A stretch of 64,000 nucleotides of DNA, taken from NCBI RefSeq assembly GCF_000711875.1, contig NZ_JONM01000013.1, forward strand, positions 43,666 through 107,665, given 5' to 3'. A program made the translations under genes and the position numbers. Under the pieces are notes generated by a model. That model had not been told where the DNA came from. It did no database searches and worked only from the letters and a program-made list of their open reading frames with translations. Numbering within the stretch: position 1 is the first letter of the stretch; the number at the start of each line of letters is the position of its first letter. Source of the DNA: Andreprevotia chitinilytica DSM 18519 (GTDB lineage: Bacteria > Pseudomonadota > Gammaproteobacteria > Burkholderiales > Chitinibacteraceae). Of the stretch, positions 34,449 through 44,049 are shown one piece after another.

Positions 34449-35751
34449 TCAGTAAAATTTCACGCTCGGCTTGGCTGCGCGAGAGACGGTATCGGCGGCG
34501 ATGACGGCCAGCGTGCGCGGCCAGCCCAGCACCGCGGCCTGATGCAGACGGTACAGCGAGGCGTACATGCCCTTGGCGGCTGCGCCATCGACCGCATGGA
34601 CACGATCGGCCCGCCAGAATGCCGCCACGCTGCCGACGGCTTTGGCCTTGCCGAGCGATACCAAGGTGCCGCGATCGCGGTAGACGAAAGGCAAGGGTGG
34701 TTTGCCGACCAGCAAAAGGCCGATGGAGGCGGCGAGAGTGATGGCTTGCTGGCGCGCCGCCTGGGCGGTCGATGGCACGGGGTGGCCGTTGGCATCGGTG
34801 CAGCCGGCGCAATCGCCGAGCAAGAAAATGTTGGGGTCGTCGATGCTGCGTAGCGTGGCATCGGCAGGAAACTGCCCGCGCTTCCCAGCCGGGAGTGCGT
34901 CGGTGATGCAGGCGCTGGCCCCTTTGATGCCGGAGGCCCAGACCTTGATGTCGGCGGCGAGGGTGTCGCCGTTGTCGAACACCAGTACGTCTTCACGGGC
35001 TTCGGTGACGCGCCGGTTGAGGATCACGCGCACACCACGCTGTTCCCGCGTTTGCGCCGCACGGGCGGACATCTCCGCCGTGCCGGTCGAAAGCAGCCGA
35101 TCCGCCGCATCGATGACCGCGATATCCAGCTGTTCGCCGACCACTTTTGCGCCGTAATGGCGCAGCTCACCGATGACATGATGGATTTCTGCGGCCAGCT
35201 CCACCCCGGTTGCACCGCCGCCGACGATCGCAATCGACAGCCGTGCCTGCGTGCCAAGTTCCACCGCCATGGCGCGGGTGATCAGGGTGCGATTGAGGGC
35301 TTGTGCGCCATCGGCGTCGTTCAGGGTGTGGCAATGCTGCGCTACGCCGGGCGTACCGAAGTCGTTGGTGATGCTGCCGAGGGCGAGGACGAGTAGATCG
35401 TAGGGAACGGTGCGCTCGCTGCAGACGATGCTGCCGTCCGGGCCCGAGAGTGAGGGTGCGATTGGCGCGATCGAGGCCGGTGACGGCGCCGGGCTCGTAG
35501 CGATAATGACGGGTCTGGCTGTGCGCCGCGTAGTTGATGCCGTCGTCCACCAATAGCCCCGTGGCGACTTCATGCAGTAGCGGCTTCCAGATGTGGCTGG
35601 CGCGGCGCTCCACCAGGATGATGTCTGCGCGTTTGCTGCGTCCGAGCGTGCGGCCCAGGCGGCTGACCAGCTCCAGCCCGCCTGCGCCGCCACCCACTAC
35701 GACGATGCGTGGCCGGGAAGGCCGGGCGGCCTTTGTTACGGATGCGTTCAT
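34449..35751 (-). pseudogene. Type II NADH dehydrogenase-like FAD oxidoreductase, frameshifted
   Basis: Single-subunit FAD/NAD-binding oxidoreductase (NDH-2 family) expected to pass electrons from NADH to quinone at the inner membrane. The N-terminal FAD motif (RIVVVGGGAGGLELVSRLG, from ATG 35751) and the second motif (SIAIVGGGATGVELAAEI) lie in different frames. The first reads well to NRTLTLG near 35447; the second reads well from GPDGSIVCSERTVPYD onward. Removing one base at the GGGCCC run (35440-35445) joins them into a normal family sequence of about 430 residues. Thus either a disabled gene or a sequencing insertion. The start codon follows a 15-bp palindrome. Confidence 0.82.
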
Positions 35752-35752
35752 G

Positions 35753-35787
35753 ACGATGCCTCACATGTCGATCATGTGAGGCATCGT
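35753..35787 (-). promoter_or_regulatory. Perfect palindrome covering the NDH-2 ribosome-binding site
   Basis: Two perfect 15-nt arms (35753-35767 and 35773-35787) with a 5-nt centre. The arm next to the gene ends one base before the start codon and contains the only purine-rich ribosome-binding site (GTGAGG). In mRNA this would be a stable hairpin hiding the site; in DNA it could be an operator. Confidence 0.7.
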
Positions 35788-35813
35788 AGTTCCGCCATCC
35801 TCTTTCTATTTTG

Positions 35814-35845
35814 TTACTTGTTCTGTAATTACTTGTTGGACAAGT
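35814..35845. promoter_or_regulatory. Candidate operator: TTACTTGTT direct repeat with dyad ACTTGT-TGG-ACAAGT
   Basis: TTACTTGTT occurs at 35814-35822 and again at 35829-35837, 15 bp apart. The second copy is half of the perfect dyad 35831-35836/35840-35845. Located in the short gap between the NDH-2 gene and the permease gene, 60-95 bp upstream of the NDH-2 start. Architecture resembles a TetR-type site; no regulator is encoded nearby. Confidence 0.4.
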
Positions 35846-35925
35846 GTAGCGGCGAATGCAAGAGAGTTGTCATGAGATATATCTCTGTCAGAGGCGCGAA
35901 ATCCCTTGGTTTTTGAGTGCCGCCA

Positions 35926-37410
35926 TTAGCGGCGATCGACTGCTGTCTCGTGCGGAAAATCCATCTCTGCATAAGGCACGATCCGGCTCTTGTGTTTCCA
36001 GCGATAACCGAACCACAGCGCCGCAAACAGTGGAATGCCGATGTATGTTGCCGCCACCCCCACCCAGTCAATCCTGTTGGCCAGGAAGGCTTGGTAGTTC
36101 TGGCCGAGCGTGATTACGAGGCAAAGTACAAATGCAAAGATCGGCCCGAAGGGGAAGAACTTCGATTTGTAGGGCAGTTCGTCCAGCGAATGCCCCTGCG
36201 CGATAAAGCCCTTGCGGAAGCGGTAATGGCTGATCGCGATGCCAAGCCAGGCGATAAAACCCGTCATGCCTGAGGTGTTGAGCAGCCAGAGGTAAACCGT
36301 CTGGTTGCCAAACAAGGAAGTGAGGAAGCACAAAGCGCCGACGGCGGTGGTGATATACAAGGCATTGCGCGGCACGCCGGATTTCGACAATTGGGCAAAG
36401 CACTTGGGCGCGCGGCCTTCGGTGGCGAGGTTGTAGAGCATCCGTGTCGACGCATACATGCCGGAGTTGCCGGCCGACAGCACAGCGGTGAGGATGACCG
36501 CGTTCATCAAGCCGGCGGCAAACGCCAAGCCGGCATGGCGGAACACCAGCGTGAATGGCGAGACACCGATATCACCCACGTCCGTCTTCAGCAGGCTCGG
36601 GTCGGTATAGGGAATCAGCACGCCGATCAGGAAGATCGCCAGCACGTAGAACAGCAAGATGCGCCAGAACACCTGCTTCACGGCCCGTGGAATGGTCTCG
36701 TGCGGGTTTTCCGATTCGCCAGCTGCAACGCCGATCAGCTCGGTGCCCTGGAAAGAGAAGCCAGCGATCATCGCCACGCCAATCATGGCCGGCAAGCCGC
36801 CGACAAAGGGCGCATCGCCCACGGTGAAATTGCTCCAGCTTTGCTGCGCACCGCCCTTGAGGATGCCGAAGATCATAGCGAGGCCAACGGCGATGAAGAT
36901 GATCACGGTCACGACCTTGATCAGCGCGAACCAGTATTCCGCCTCGCCAAAGCCTTTTACGGAAATCCAGTTGAGCAGGAACATCAGGCCGAGGAAGAGG
37001 GCGCTCCAATACACGCCCGGTACGTCTGGGAACCAGTAGCGCATCACCAGTTGCGCGGCGGCGAGTTCGACCGCGATGGTCACCGCCCAGTTGTACCAAT
37101 AGTTCCAGCCCAGCGCGAAGCCGAAGCCTTCATCGACATACTTTGCGCCGTAGGTCGAAAACGAGCCGGCCACCGGCATATAGGCGGCGAGTTCGCCCAG
37201 GCTGGTCATCAGGAAGTACACCATCAACCCGATCAGTACATAGGCCGCCAACGCGCCGCCGGGGCCGGCTTGTGAGACGGTCGCACCGGAGGCGACGAAC
37301 AGGCCGGTGCCGATCGAGCCGCCAATGGCGATCATGGTCAGGTGGCGGGCTTTCAGGCTGCGGTGCAGGCCGGATGCGGCCTCGCCTGGGGAATCTGGAT
37401 GTGCTTGCAT
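35926..37410 (-). CDS. APC-family amino-acid permease
   Basis: Proton-coupled amino-acid importer of the AAT (LysP/AroP-like) group in the inner membrane. 494 residues with about 12 hydrophobic helices. Signatures: LKARHLTMIAIGGSIGTGLF at the first helix, FQGTELIGVAAGESENP and the AGNSGMYASTRML region. Start ATG 37410 (MQAHPDSPGEAASGLHRSLK) fits family N-termini; the frame upstream to 37524 looks non-coding. Sequence is closest in character to lysine-specific permeases, but substrate cannot be fixed. Divergent from tkt. Confidence 0.9.
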   Translation of the reverse strand: MQAHPDSPGEAASGLHRSLKARHLTMIAIGGSIGTGLFVASGATVSQAGPGGALAAYVLIGLMVYFLMTSLGELAAYMPVAGSFSTYGAKYVDEGFGFALGWNYWYNWAVTIAVELAAAQLVMRYWFPDVPGVYWSALFLGLMFLLNWISVKGFGEAEYWFALIKVVTVIIFIAVGLAMIFGILKGGAQQSWSNFTVGDAPFVGGLPAMIGVAMIAGFSFQGTELIGVAAGESENPHETIPRAVKQVFWRILLFYVLAIFLIGVLIPYTDPSLLKTDVGDIGVSPFTLVFRHAGLAFAAGLMNAVILTAVLSAGNSGMYASTRMLYNLATEGRAPKCFAQLSKSGVPRNALYITTAVGALCFLTSLFGNQTVYLWLLNTSGMTGFIAWLGIAISHYRFRKGFIAQGHSLDELPYKSKFFPFGPIFAFVLCLVITLGQNYQAFLANRIDWVGVAATYIGIPLFAALWFGYRWKHKSRIVPYAEMDFPHETAVDRR

Positions 37411-37693
37411 GGGGGCTCCGCCAGCGACATGGCTGGCCGACGAAAAACCGCACAACCTATCAAAGGCTTGGCAGTGCAAACAGCGTGGATTTCCACAATG
37501 CCGGGTGGCGGATGCCCAAGCCAATGGTTGCGATGGCGGCGTCAGGAAATTCCGTAAGCCGGTTTACTGACTTTCCCTTGTTGTCGTGCCCCTGCCGACT
37601 CAGGATAATGTTCCGGGTTTAATCGGTGCGGACTTGCCAAAGACGCACCGCCCTGTTTCCCAATTCCTTGATTTTCTTAGAGAAGGATTCCCC

Positions 37694-39694
37694 ATGGCAT
37701 CGCGTACCGATCTCGCCAACGCCATCCGCGCTCTTGCGATGGATGCCGTCCAGAAAGCCAACTCCGGCCACCCCGGCATGCCTATGGGCATGGCCGAGAT
37801 CGCGCTGGCGCTGTGGGGCGAGGGCCCGTTCCGGCACAACCCGCAAAACCCGCACTGGCCCAACCGCGATCGCTTCATCCTCTCTAACGGTCATGGCTCG
37901 ATGCTGCAATATGCGCTCCTGCACCTGACCGGCTACGACGTCTCCATCGACGACATCAAGAATTTCCGTCAACTGCACAGCAAGACGCCGGGCCACCCGG
38001 AATACGGCTACGCGCCTGGCATTGAAACCACCACCGGCCCGCTCGGCCAAGGCATCGCCAACGCGGTTGGCTTCGCCCTCGCCGAAAAACTGCTGGCGCG
38101 CGAATTCAACCAGCCGGGTTTCGACATCGTCGACCATTACACCTACTGCTTCCTTGGCGACGGTTGCCTGATGGAAGGCATCTCCCACGAAGCGTGCGCA
38201 CTGGCCGGCACCTGGGGCCTGAACAAGCTGATCGCGTTCTGGGACGACAACGGCATCTCGATCGATGGCCACGTCGAGCCCTGGTTCACCGACGACACAC
38301 CGGGCCGTTTCGAAGCCTACGGCTGGCACGTGATCCGCCCGATCGATGGCCACAATGTTGAAGCGGTGTCGAAAGCCATTGCCGAAGCCAAGACCATCAC
38401 TGATCGCCCGACGCTGATCTGCTGCAAGACCATCATCGGCAAGGGCAGCCCGAATAAGGCCGATAGCCACGACAGCCACGGCTCGCCGTTGGGTGCCGCT
38501 GAAATCGAAGCCACCCGCGCCGCCATCGGCTGGCCGTACCCGGCATTCGAAATCCCGGCCGACGTCTATGCCGGTTGGGATAAGAAAGTCGCTGGCGCGA
38601 AGTGGGAAGGCGATTGGAGCCATCTGTTCAAGGAATACGCCGCCGCTCACCCGGAACTGGCCGCTGAATTCACACGCCGCAACGCCGGTGACCTGCCGGC
38701 CGCTTGGAGCAAGATCGTTGCCGACGCCGTGGCCGAGACCAACAGCAAGGCCGAAACCATCGCGACCCGCAAGGCCAGCCAGAACGCGCTGAACGCCTAT
38801 GTGCCGCATCTGCCGGAAATGCTCGGCGGCTCGGCCGACTTGACCGGTTCCGTATTCACCAACTGGAAGGGCAGCACCCCATTCAAGCGTGAAGGCACCG
38901 AACTCGTCGGCAATCACATCAGCTACGGCGTGCGTGAATTCGGCATGAGCGCGATCATGAACGGTGCGCAGTTGCATGGCGGCTGGCGTCCGTATGGCGC
39001 GACCTTCCTGATGTTCAGCGAATACGCCCGCAACGCGTTGCGCATGGCTGCGCTGATGAAGATCCCGACGCTGTTCGTATTCACCCACGACTCGATCGGT
39101 CTGGGCGAAGACGGCCCGACGCACCAAGCCGTCGAGCAAACCGCTACGCTGCGCTACATCCCGAACATGAACGTGTGGCGTCCGGGCGATACCGTTGAAA
39201 CCATGGTGGCCTGGGCCGATGCGATCGAGCAGAAGAAGACGCCGTCCACGCTGATCTTCAGCCGTCAGAACCTGCAATTCCAGACCCGCACGCCGGAACA
39301 GATCGCCAACATCAAGAAGGGTGGTTACGTGCTGCGCGACGCGGCCAACCCGAAAGTGGTGTTGATGGCGACCGGTTCCGAGCTGGATCTGGTGGTGAAG
39401 GCTGCCGAAGCGCTGGCTGCCGAAGGGATTGCCGCTCGCGTGGTGTCGATGCCGTCCACCAATGTGTTCGACAAGCAGGATGCCGCCTACAAGGCTTCCG
39501 TGTTGCCGGCTGGTGTGCCGCGCCTCGCCGTCGAAGCGGGCATCACCGACTTCTGGCGCAAGTACGTTGGCCTGGAAGGCGATGTGGTCGGTCTGGATAC
39601 CTTCGGCGAATCCGCACCGGCTGGTGAGCTGTTCAAGCTGTTCGGCTTTACCGTCGACAATGTCACTGCCAAGGCACGTGCATTGGTGCGGTAA
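37694..39694 (+). CDS. tkt: Transketolase
   Basis: Thiamine-diphosphate enzyme of the pentose-phosphate pathway transferring two-carbon units between sugars. 666 residues from ATG 37694, preceded by AGAAGGA. Seen motifs: [14 protein letters not shown], ThDP/Mg loop [22 protein letters not shown], and pyrimidine-domain [13 protein letters not shown] 36-residue in-frame extension upstream to 37586 is not needed. Ended by a strong terminator. Confidence 0.97.
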   Translation: MASRTDLANAIRALAMDAVQKANSGHPGMPMGMAEIALALWGEGPFRHNPQNPHWPNRDRFILSNGHGSMLQYALLHLTGYDVSIDDIKNFRQLHSKTPGHPEYGYAPGIETTTGPLGQGIANAVGFALAEKLLAREFNQPGFDIVDHYTYCFLGDGCLMEGISHEACALAGTWGLNKLIAFWDDNGISIDGHVEPWFTDDTPGRFEAYGWHVIRPIDGHNVEAVSKAIAEAKTITDRPTLICCKTIIGKGSPNKADSHDSHGSPLGAAEIEATRAAIGWPYPAFEIPADVYAGWDKKVAGAKWEGDWSHLFKEYAAAHPELAAEFTRRNAGDLPAAWSKIVADAVAETNSKAETIATRKASQNALNAYVPHLPEMLGGSADLTGSVFTNWKGSTPFKREGTELVGNHISYGVREFGMSAIMNGAQLHGGWRPYGATFLMFSEYARNALRMAALMKIPTLFVFTHDSIGLGEDGPTHQAVEQTATLRYIPNMNVWRPGDTVETMVAWADAIEQKKTPSTLIFSRQNLQFQTRTPEQIANIKKGGYVLRDAANPKVVLMATGSELDLVVKAAEALAAEGIAARVVSMPSTNVFDKQDAAYKASVLPAGVPRLAVEAGITDFWRKYVGLEGDVVGLDTFGESAPAGELFKLFGFTVDNVTAKARALVR

Positions 39695-39738
39695 TTAGTG
39701 CGGCCAGTTTGGGAAGTATGACAGCGTCAAGTTGGTGG

Positions 39739-39770
39739 AAAACGGGCATCCTGAAGATGCCCGTTTTTTT
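39739..39770 (+). terminator. Terminator after tkt
   Basis: Perfect 12-bp stem (39739-39750 with 39756-39767), loop CTGAA, then a T-run to 39770. Confidence 0.93.
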
Positions 39771-39797
39771 ATTCCTGAGCGTCTCCAAGGAGCCGTC

Positions 39798-40652
39798 ATG
39801 AGTACCATCACCAGCCCCCGGCTCGCCGCACCCTGGCTCACTGCGCACAAGGCAGTGCGGCTGGCTGTGGTTTTTTCCTTATTGCTGCATGGCTTCGCAC
39901 TCTTGGCAAAGCCATTTGCCGCGAACCCGGTTCCGATCGAACCACCGCCCTTGCGCGTTACCCTCTCGCTGCCGGAGCATCCGTCCGCCGCTGCGGCCGA
40001 AATAGGCGTGACTAAAACGGCCGCACCTGCGCCGGAAAAGAAATCAGCGCCTGAGAAAAAGCCACTTCCCGCTGCAAAACCCGTTGTCACTAAGCCAGTG
40101 CCGGCTCCTCCGGCCAAAATAGAAGCTGTCGCGCACAGCGATACCCGTTCCGATAACCATGTTGCCGCGTCGGCTGATCCGAAACCTGCCAAGGAATCTG
40201 CAGCACCTGCGACGACTTCTGCTGAGCCAGCGGTCGCAGGCGCCGCTATTGCAAATGCGCAAACGGCAGCACCATCGACCGCTGGTGCTGCCGGCAATGG
40301 CGTAGTTGGGAGTGCTGCCCCGGCAAAGGGCGAGAATGTTGGTGCCGCGGCCACGGATTCCGGAACAGTGCCGGATGGCGTGCCCCGTTTGTTGGCTGGC
40401 CCCAAGCCAGCGATGTCGAACGCATCACGTACACGTGGCGAGCATGGCAGCGTGTCCCTGCGGATTGATGTTGGTGCGGACGGGAAAGTAAACGGCGTGT
40501 CGATTGAGCGCTCGAGCGGCTATACGCGGCTCGACGATACTGCCCGTCAAACGGTGCTGACGCGCTGGCGCTTTGCGCCTGGCCTGCATCAGGGCAAGCC
40601 GATTGCCACGTTTGTGAACGTCCCCGTCATCTTCCGCCTGGAAGAGGAATAA
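39798..40652 (+). CDS. TonB-family energy-transducing protein
   Basis: Inner-membrane protein spanning the periplasm, expected to pass proton-motive energy to outer-membrane receptors. 284 residues: membrane helix about 20-38 (LAVVFSLLLHGFALLA), long Ala/Pro/Lys-rich linker about 45-190, and a C-terminal TonB domain about 200-284 (GSVSLRIDVGADGKVNGVSIERSSGY...RWRFAPGL). The ATG has AAGGAG upstream. No exbB/exbD adjoins, so it is a stand-alone copy. It converges on the next gene with a 20-bp gap. Confidence 0.88.
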   Translation: MSTITSPRLAAPWLTAHKAVRLAVVFSLLLHGFALLAKPFAANPVPIEPPPLRVTLSLPEHPSAAAAEIGVTKTAAPAPEKKSAPEKKPLPAAKPVVTKPVPAPPAKIEAVAHSDTRSDNHVAASADPKPAKESAAPATTSAEPAVAGAAIANAQTAAPSTAGAAGNGVVGSAAPAKGENVGAAATDSGTVPDGVPRLLAGPKPAMSNASRTRGEHGSVSLRIDVGADGKVNGVSIERSSGYTRLDDTARQTVLTRWRFAPGLHQGKPIATFVNVPVIFRLEEE

Positions 40653-40672
40653 GTCGGTTTACCCAGGGCGGA

Positions 40673-41869
40673 TTATTTGAGCAGCTTCTGCCGCCGCAGC
40701 TCGTCTCGCACCAGTTGTTCAATCCGTGGCGCAAGTCGGGCATCCAGCTCTTGGGCGATTTCGGCAGTCAGCTTGCGTAGCGTGTCGCCGTAGAGCGTGC
40801 TGACGAGGGCGGTGAAATGCTGGCGGGTGAGCTGTTCGATTTCGCTGGCGATTTCGACTGCCAAGTGCGCGCCTACCGATGCGGTGAGTGCTTCTACCGC
40901 TTGGTCGTCGAGATGGGGCGCCTCGACAGGCGAAGCGCTATGTGCCGGCTCTTGAAGTACTTCTGCTAGTACTTCCGGGGTATCCGGCTCGGCATCCAGA
41001 CGCAGATCCCACCCTTCGTCACTGGCAAATGAGATATCCAAAGTCGACTCGTTGCCGATCTCATCCACGGGTACCGGGGCTGGCGATGCCTCAATCAAGT
41101 TCGCCCTGCGTGGCGTTTCTTCCCGGATTGCTTCACCACGTTCGAGTGGTTCATCTTCGAAAGTGATCGTCAGTTCTTCGTCTGGCTCTTCGTTCGCGGA
41201 GAGCGCTTCGGCTACCGGTGCTGCTTCCAGCTGAAGCTCGACCTCAACAGGTGGCTCGGCGATCGGCTCTGGCGTAACCGGTTCCGCTGCCAGCGCCAGC
41301 AGTTCTGGCGCGGCCGGTGTCGCGACGTCTGCCTCTACCTCAAGTTCAAGTTCGTCGCTGGCCTGGGTCGTAACTGCTTCATCGGTGGATAAAGCCGAAT
41401 ATTCAATGGGCGCAGCGACAGCGGCTGGGCTTGCTACGGCGGGATGATGTTCTGCCTCGGCCGCCGAATCGTCGAACAGGCTCCAGTCATCGAGCGGGCT
41501 GGAGGTGGGCTGTACTGCCAGCGCATCGAGATCGAGCAGCGGCAGGTCGAGGAATTCGGCTTTAGCGGGCGCAACTGGCACCGGGCGTGGCGGTTCGTAG
41601 TAGGCCGGTGCCGGGGGCGGCGGTTTGAAAAAGTCGTTCGGGTCGAACATCAGGGCGCCCGGTTCGACCGTCTCGGTCAGTACCGGAATGGCCTCTTCGG
41701 GCACGGGCGCGTGATGCGGCAACGGGGCGAGGTCGAGGTGATCGTCCGCTTCGTCGGTCAACACCGGAATCACCTGACCGGCAGGGGGCGTGCCGCGATG
41801 GCGCGCCATCAGCGCATCCATCTTGTTGAATAGCGGGCTGACGCTGTCGTCGTTGTCTGGCTTGGTCAA
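40673..41869 (-). CDS. DUF2486-like acidic protein
   Basis: Unknown function. From a TTG start at 41869 (GGGAGGTG 6 nt upstream; TTGA overlap with the holC stop) it has 398 residues; ATG 41825 is an alternative. The chain is strongly acidic, rich in Glu, Ala and Pro, and low in complexity from about 60 to 320. Two short repeats, VIPVLTDEADDH and AIPVLTETVEPG, near the N-terminus resemble the conserved motif of DUF2486 proteins encoded beside holC in Burkholderiales. The C-terminal 80 residues are helical (VEIASEIEQLTRQHFTALVS...LVRDELRRQKLLK). Third gene of pepA-holC-this gene. Confidence 0.75.
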   Translation of the reverse strand: MTKPDNDDSVSPLFNKMDALMARHRGTPPAGQVIPVLTDEADDHLDLAPLPHHAPVPEEAIPVLTETVEPGALMFDPNDFFKPPPPAPAYYEPPRPVPVAPAKAEFLDLPLLDLDALAVQPTSSPLDDWSLFDDSAAEAEHHPAVASPAAVAAPIEYSALSTDEAVTTQASDELELEVEADVATPAAPELLALAAEPVTPEPIAEPPVEVELQLEAAPVAEALSANEEPDEELTITFEDEPLERGEAIREETPRRANLIEASPAPVPVDEIGNESTLDISFASDEGWDLRLDAEPDTPEVLAEVLQEPAHSASPVEAPHLDDQAVEALTASVGAHLAVEIASEIEQLTRQHFTALVSTLYGDTLRKLTAEIAQELDARLAPRIEQLVRDELRRQKLLK

Positions 41870-42309
41870 GCGGCACCTCCCGTTGTTTGGCCGAGCTTGA
41901 GCATATCCACGGCGACGGGCGTGATGCCGTGCGCCTGATAGGCCCGCCAACGCTCGCGTGCGGCGGTGCGCTGGGCGTCGTCCTGTTCAACGATTTCGAT
42001 CACGCGCTCGTATTGCTGGAAGTCTGGCGGAATGCCGTCCGTCCAGTTGAACAGCGCATTGCGGATGGTGAGCTTGTTGCTGCGGTAATCGACCACAACG
42101 GGCGTCGCCGGCGCAATATCGGCATCCGCCGCGCAATGCGGCAGAAAGCCGATTTGCGGCTGCTCCCACAGCAGGCGGTCCAGCGCCATTGCCGCGGCTT
42201 CACTGCCAGCCAGCACATTCAAGGTGAGGCCGCGCGCAACCGCCTTGCCAACCAGCTGGCACAGCGCTTGTTCGCGGTTTCTCACGTTGAAGTAGAAGGT
42301 GACTTCCAT
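41866..42309 (-). CDS. holC: DNA polymerase III chi subunit
   Basis: Clamp-loader accessory subunit that links the polymerase III holoenzyme to SSB. 147 residues, usual length, beginning MEVTFYFNVRNREQALCQLV and containing LLWEQPQIGFLPH, both typical. Lies 27 bp after pepA on the same strand, the common pepA-holC arrangement. Confidence 0.93.
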   Translation of the reverse strand: MEVTFYFNVRNREQALCQLVGKAVARGLTLNVLAGSEAAAMALDRLLWEQPQIGFLPHCAADADIAPATPVVVDYRSNKLTIRNALFNWTDGIPPDFQQYERVIEIVEQDDAQRTAARERWRAYQAHGITPVAVDMLKLGQTTGGAA

Positions 42310-42336
42310 TGTGGGGTCGGTTGGGCGTGTAGGAAT

Positions 42337-43821
42337 TTACTTCTTCGCTTTCTTGGCGGCGCGCTGGGCGAGGTATTCGACCAGCAGCGGCACCGGCCGG
42401 CCGGTTGCGCCCTTGGCTGCGCCGGATTTCCAGGCGGTGCCGGCGATATCCAGATGCGCCCAGGTGTAGTCCTTGGTGAAGCGGGCCAGGAAGCACGCTG
42501 CTGTCACTGAACCAGCCGGACGGCCTCCGATATTGGCGACGTCGGCAAAGTTGGATTTCAACTGTTCCTGATAGTCGTCCCACAGCGGCATGCGCCATGC
42601 CTTGTCGCCCGATTCGTCGGCAGCGGCGAGCAGCTCATCGGCAAGCGCGTCATTGTTGGCATACAGGCCCGATGCCACGTGGCCGAGGGCGATGATGCAC
42701 GCGCCGGTGAGCGTGGCCAGATCGATCACCACTTCCGGCTCGAACTTGGCGGTGTAGGTGAGTGCATCGCACAGGATCAGCCGGCCTTCGGCGTCGGTGT
42801 TGAGGATTTCAATGGTCTGGCCGGACATCGACTTGACCACGTCACCCGGTTTGCTGGCGTTGCCGGCCGGCATGTTCTCGCAAGTCGGGATCACGCCGAC
42901 GACGTTGATCGGCAGGCCGAGTTCAGCCAAGGCGCGGAAAGTACCCAGCACAGCAGCAGCGCCGCCCATGTCGTACTTCATTTCATCCATGCCTTCGCCC
43001 GGCTTGAGCGAAATACCGCCGGAGTCGAAGGTGATGCCCTTGCCGACCAACGCGATCGGCTTGGCGCTCTTGGCACCGCCGCGGTATTCCAGCGTGATCA
43101 GCTTGGGCGGTTGCACCGAGCCCTTGGCGACGGATAGCAAGGAGCCCATGCCGAGTTTTTCCATATCGGCGGCTTCGAGCACGTCGGCCTTGATGCCGTA
43201 GTGGCGGGCGAGCTTGACGGCTTCGTCGGCGAGATAAGTCGGGGTGCAGGCGTTGCCCGGCAGGTTGCCAAGCTCACGGGCGAAATTCACGCCGTGGCCC
43301 ACAGCCAGACCGCGAGCGAGGCCGGCTTCGGCAGTATCCACATCAGATTTTTTTGCGACTATGTAGGCAATCTGCGCCAGCAGCGGCGCCGGATCGGGTT
43401 CGGATTTGAAGGCGGTAAAGCGGTAGGACTCGGCAACGATGGATTGGGTGATGGCGTGGGTGAGCGCACCGGCATCGACCCCCCTGATCCCGCCCAGCCA
43501 TACCGCCGCGCTGATCGATTTGCCGCCGACCAGCACCTTGGCGATGGTATCGGCCAACTTGCGGCTGGCGGCGGCATTCACGTCTTTGTCGACCTGAACC
43601 AGCACGATTTTTTGCGGCTTATTACCGATCGGCAGGTGCGTGGCGAGCGTGCTGCCCGATTTTTCGGCCAGTTCGCCCGAGGCGAGCAGCGCGGAGATCC
43701 AGCCCTGGCCGGCTTCGTCGAGCTTGGCGAGCGCCGTCGGCAGCTTCTTTCCGGCGATGGGAAGCACGAGGCAATCGGCTTGGGCTTTTTCGGGGGAAGT
43801 GAGATTTATGCTAAATTCCAT
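42337..43821 (-). CDS. pepA: Leucyl aminopeptidase
   Basis: Di-metal cytosolic aminopeptidase (M17) releasing N-terminal residues from peptides. 494 residues from ATG 43821; the longer frame to 43929 is not supported. Metal-binding and catalytic segments are intact: LVGKGITFDSGGISLKPG, MKYDMGGAAAVLGT and NTDAEGRLILCDALTY. Divergent from lptF across 228 bp, as in many proteobacteria. Confidence 0.96.
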   Translation of the reverse strand: MEFSINLTSPEKAQADCLVLPIAGKKLPTALAKLDEAGQGWISALLASGELAEKSGSTLATHLPIGNKPQKIVLVQVDKDVNAAASRKLADTIAKVLVGGKSISAAVWLGGIRGVDAGALTHAITQSIVAESYRFTAFKSEPDPAPLLAQIAYIVAKKSDVDTAEAGLARGLAVGHGVNFARELGNLPGNACTPTYLADEAVKLARHYGIKADVLEAADMEKLGMGSLLSVAKGSVQPPKLITLEYRGGAKSAKPIALVGKGITFDSGGISLKPGEGMDEMKYDMGGAAAVLGTFRALAELGLPINVVGVIPTCENMPAGNASKPGDVVKSMSGQTIEILNTDAEGRLILCDALTYTAKFEPEVVIDLATLTGACIIALGHVASGLYANNDALADELLAAADESGDKAWRMPLWDDYQEQLKSNFADVANIGGRPAGSVTAACFLARFTKDYTWAHLDIAGTAWKSGAAKGATGRPVPLLVEYLAQRAAKKAKK

Positions 43822-44049
43822 GGCGGTCTCCGTGCTGGCGCGGGTGGCGAACTGAGCATGTTTCCCAGGGTGTCGGGAGCATGTGCCGCTTGAATGTGCC
43901 GATTGTGTGAGCGGAAGAATTGAAAACACGGCTGCAAGGCCGCATTCATCCGGTTTGATATTTGGATTATTAAGATTTGGATATCGATCGCCCGATTATT
44001 TCCTAGCCCCCTTGTTCCGTCAAACCGTGCCCCCGACCCGATTTTTCCT

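Noticed and set aside
35437..35450. Programmed ribosomal frameshifting in the NDH-2 gene
   Set aside because: No slippery heptamer or downstream pseudoknot is evident, and NDH-2 genes are not known to use it. Mutation or sequence error is simpler.
37619..39277. 552-residue open frame antisense to tkt
   Set aside because: Shadow of a clear transketolase gene.
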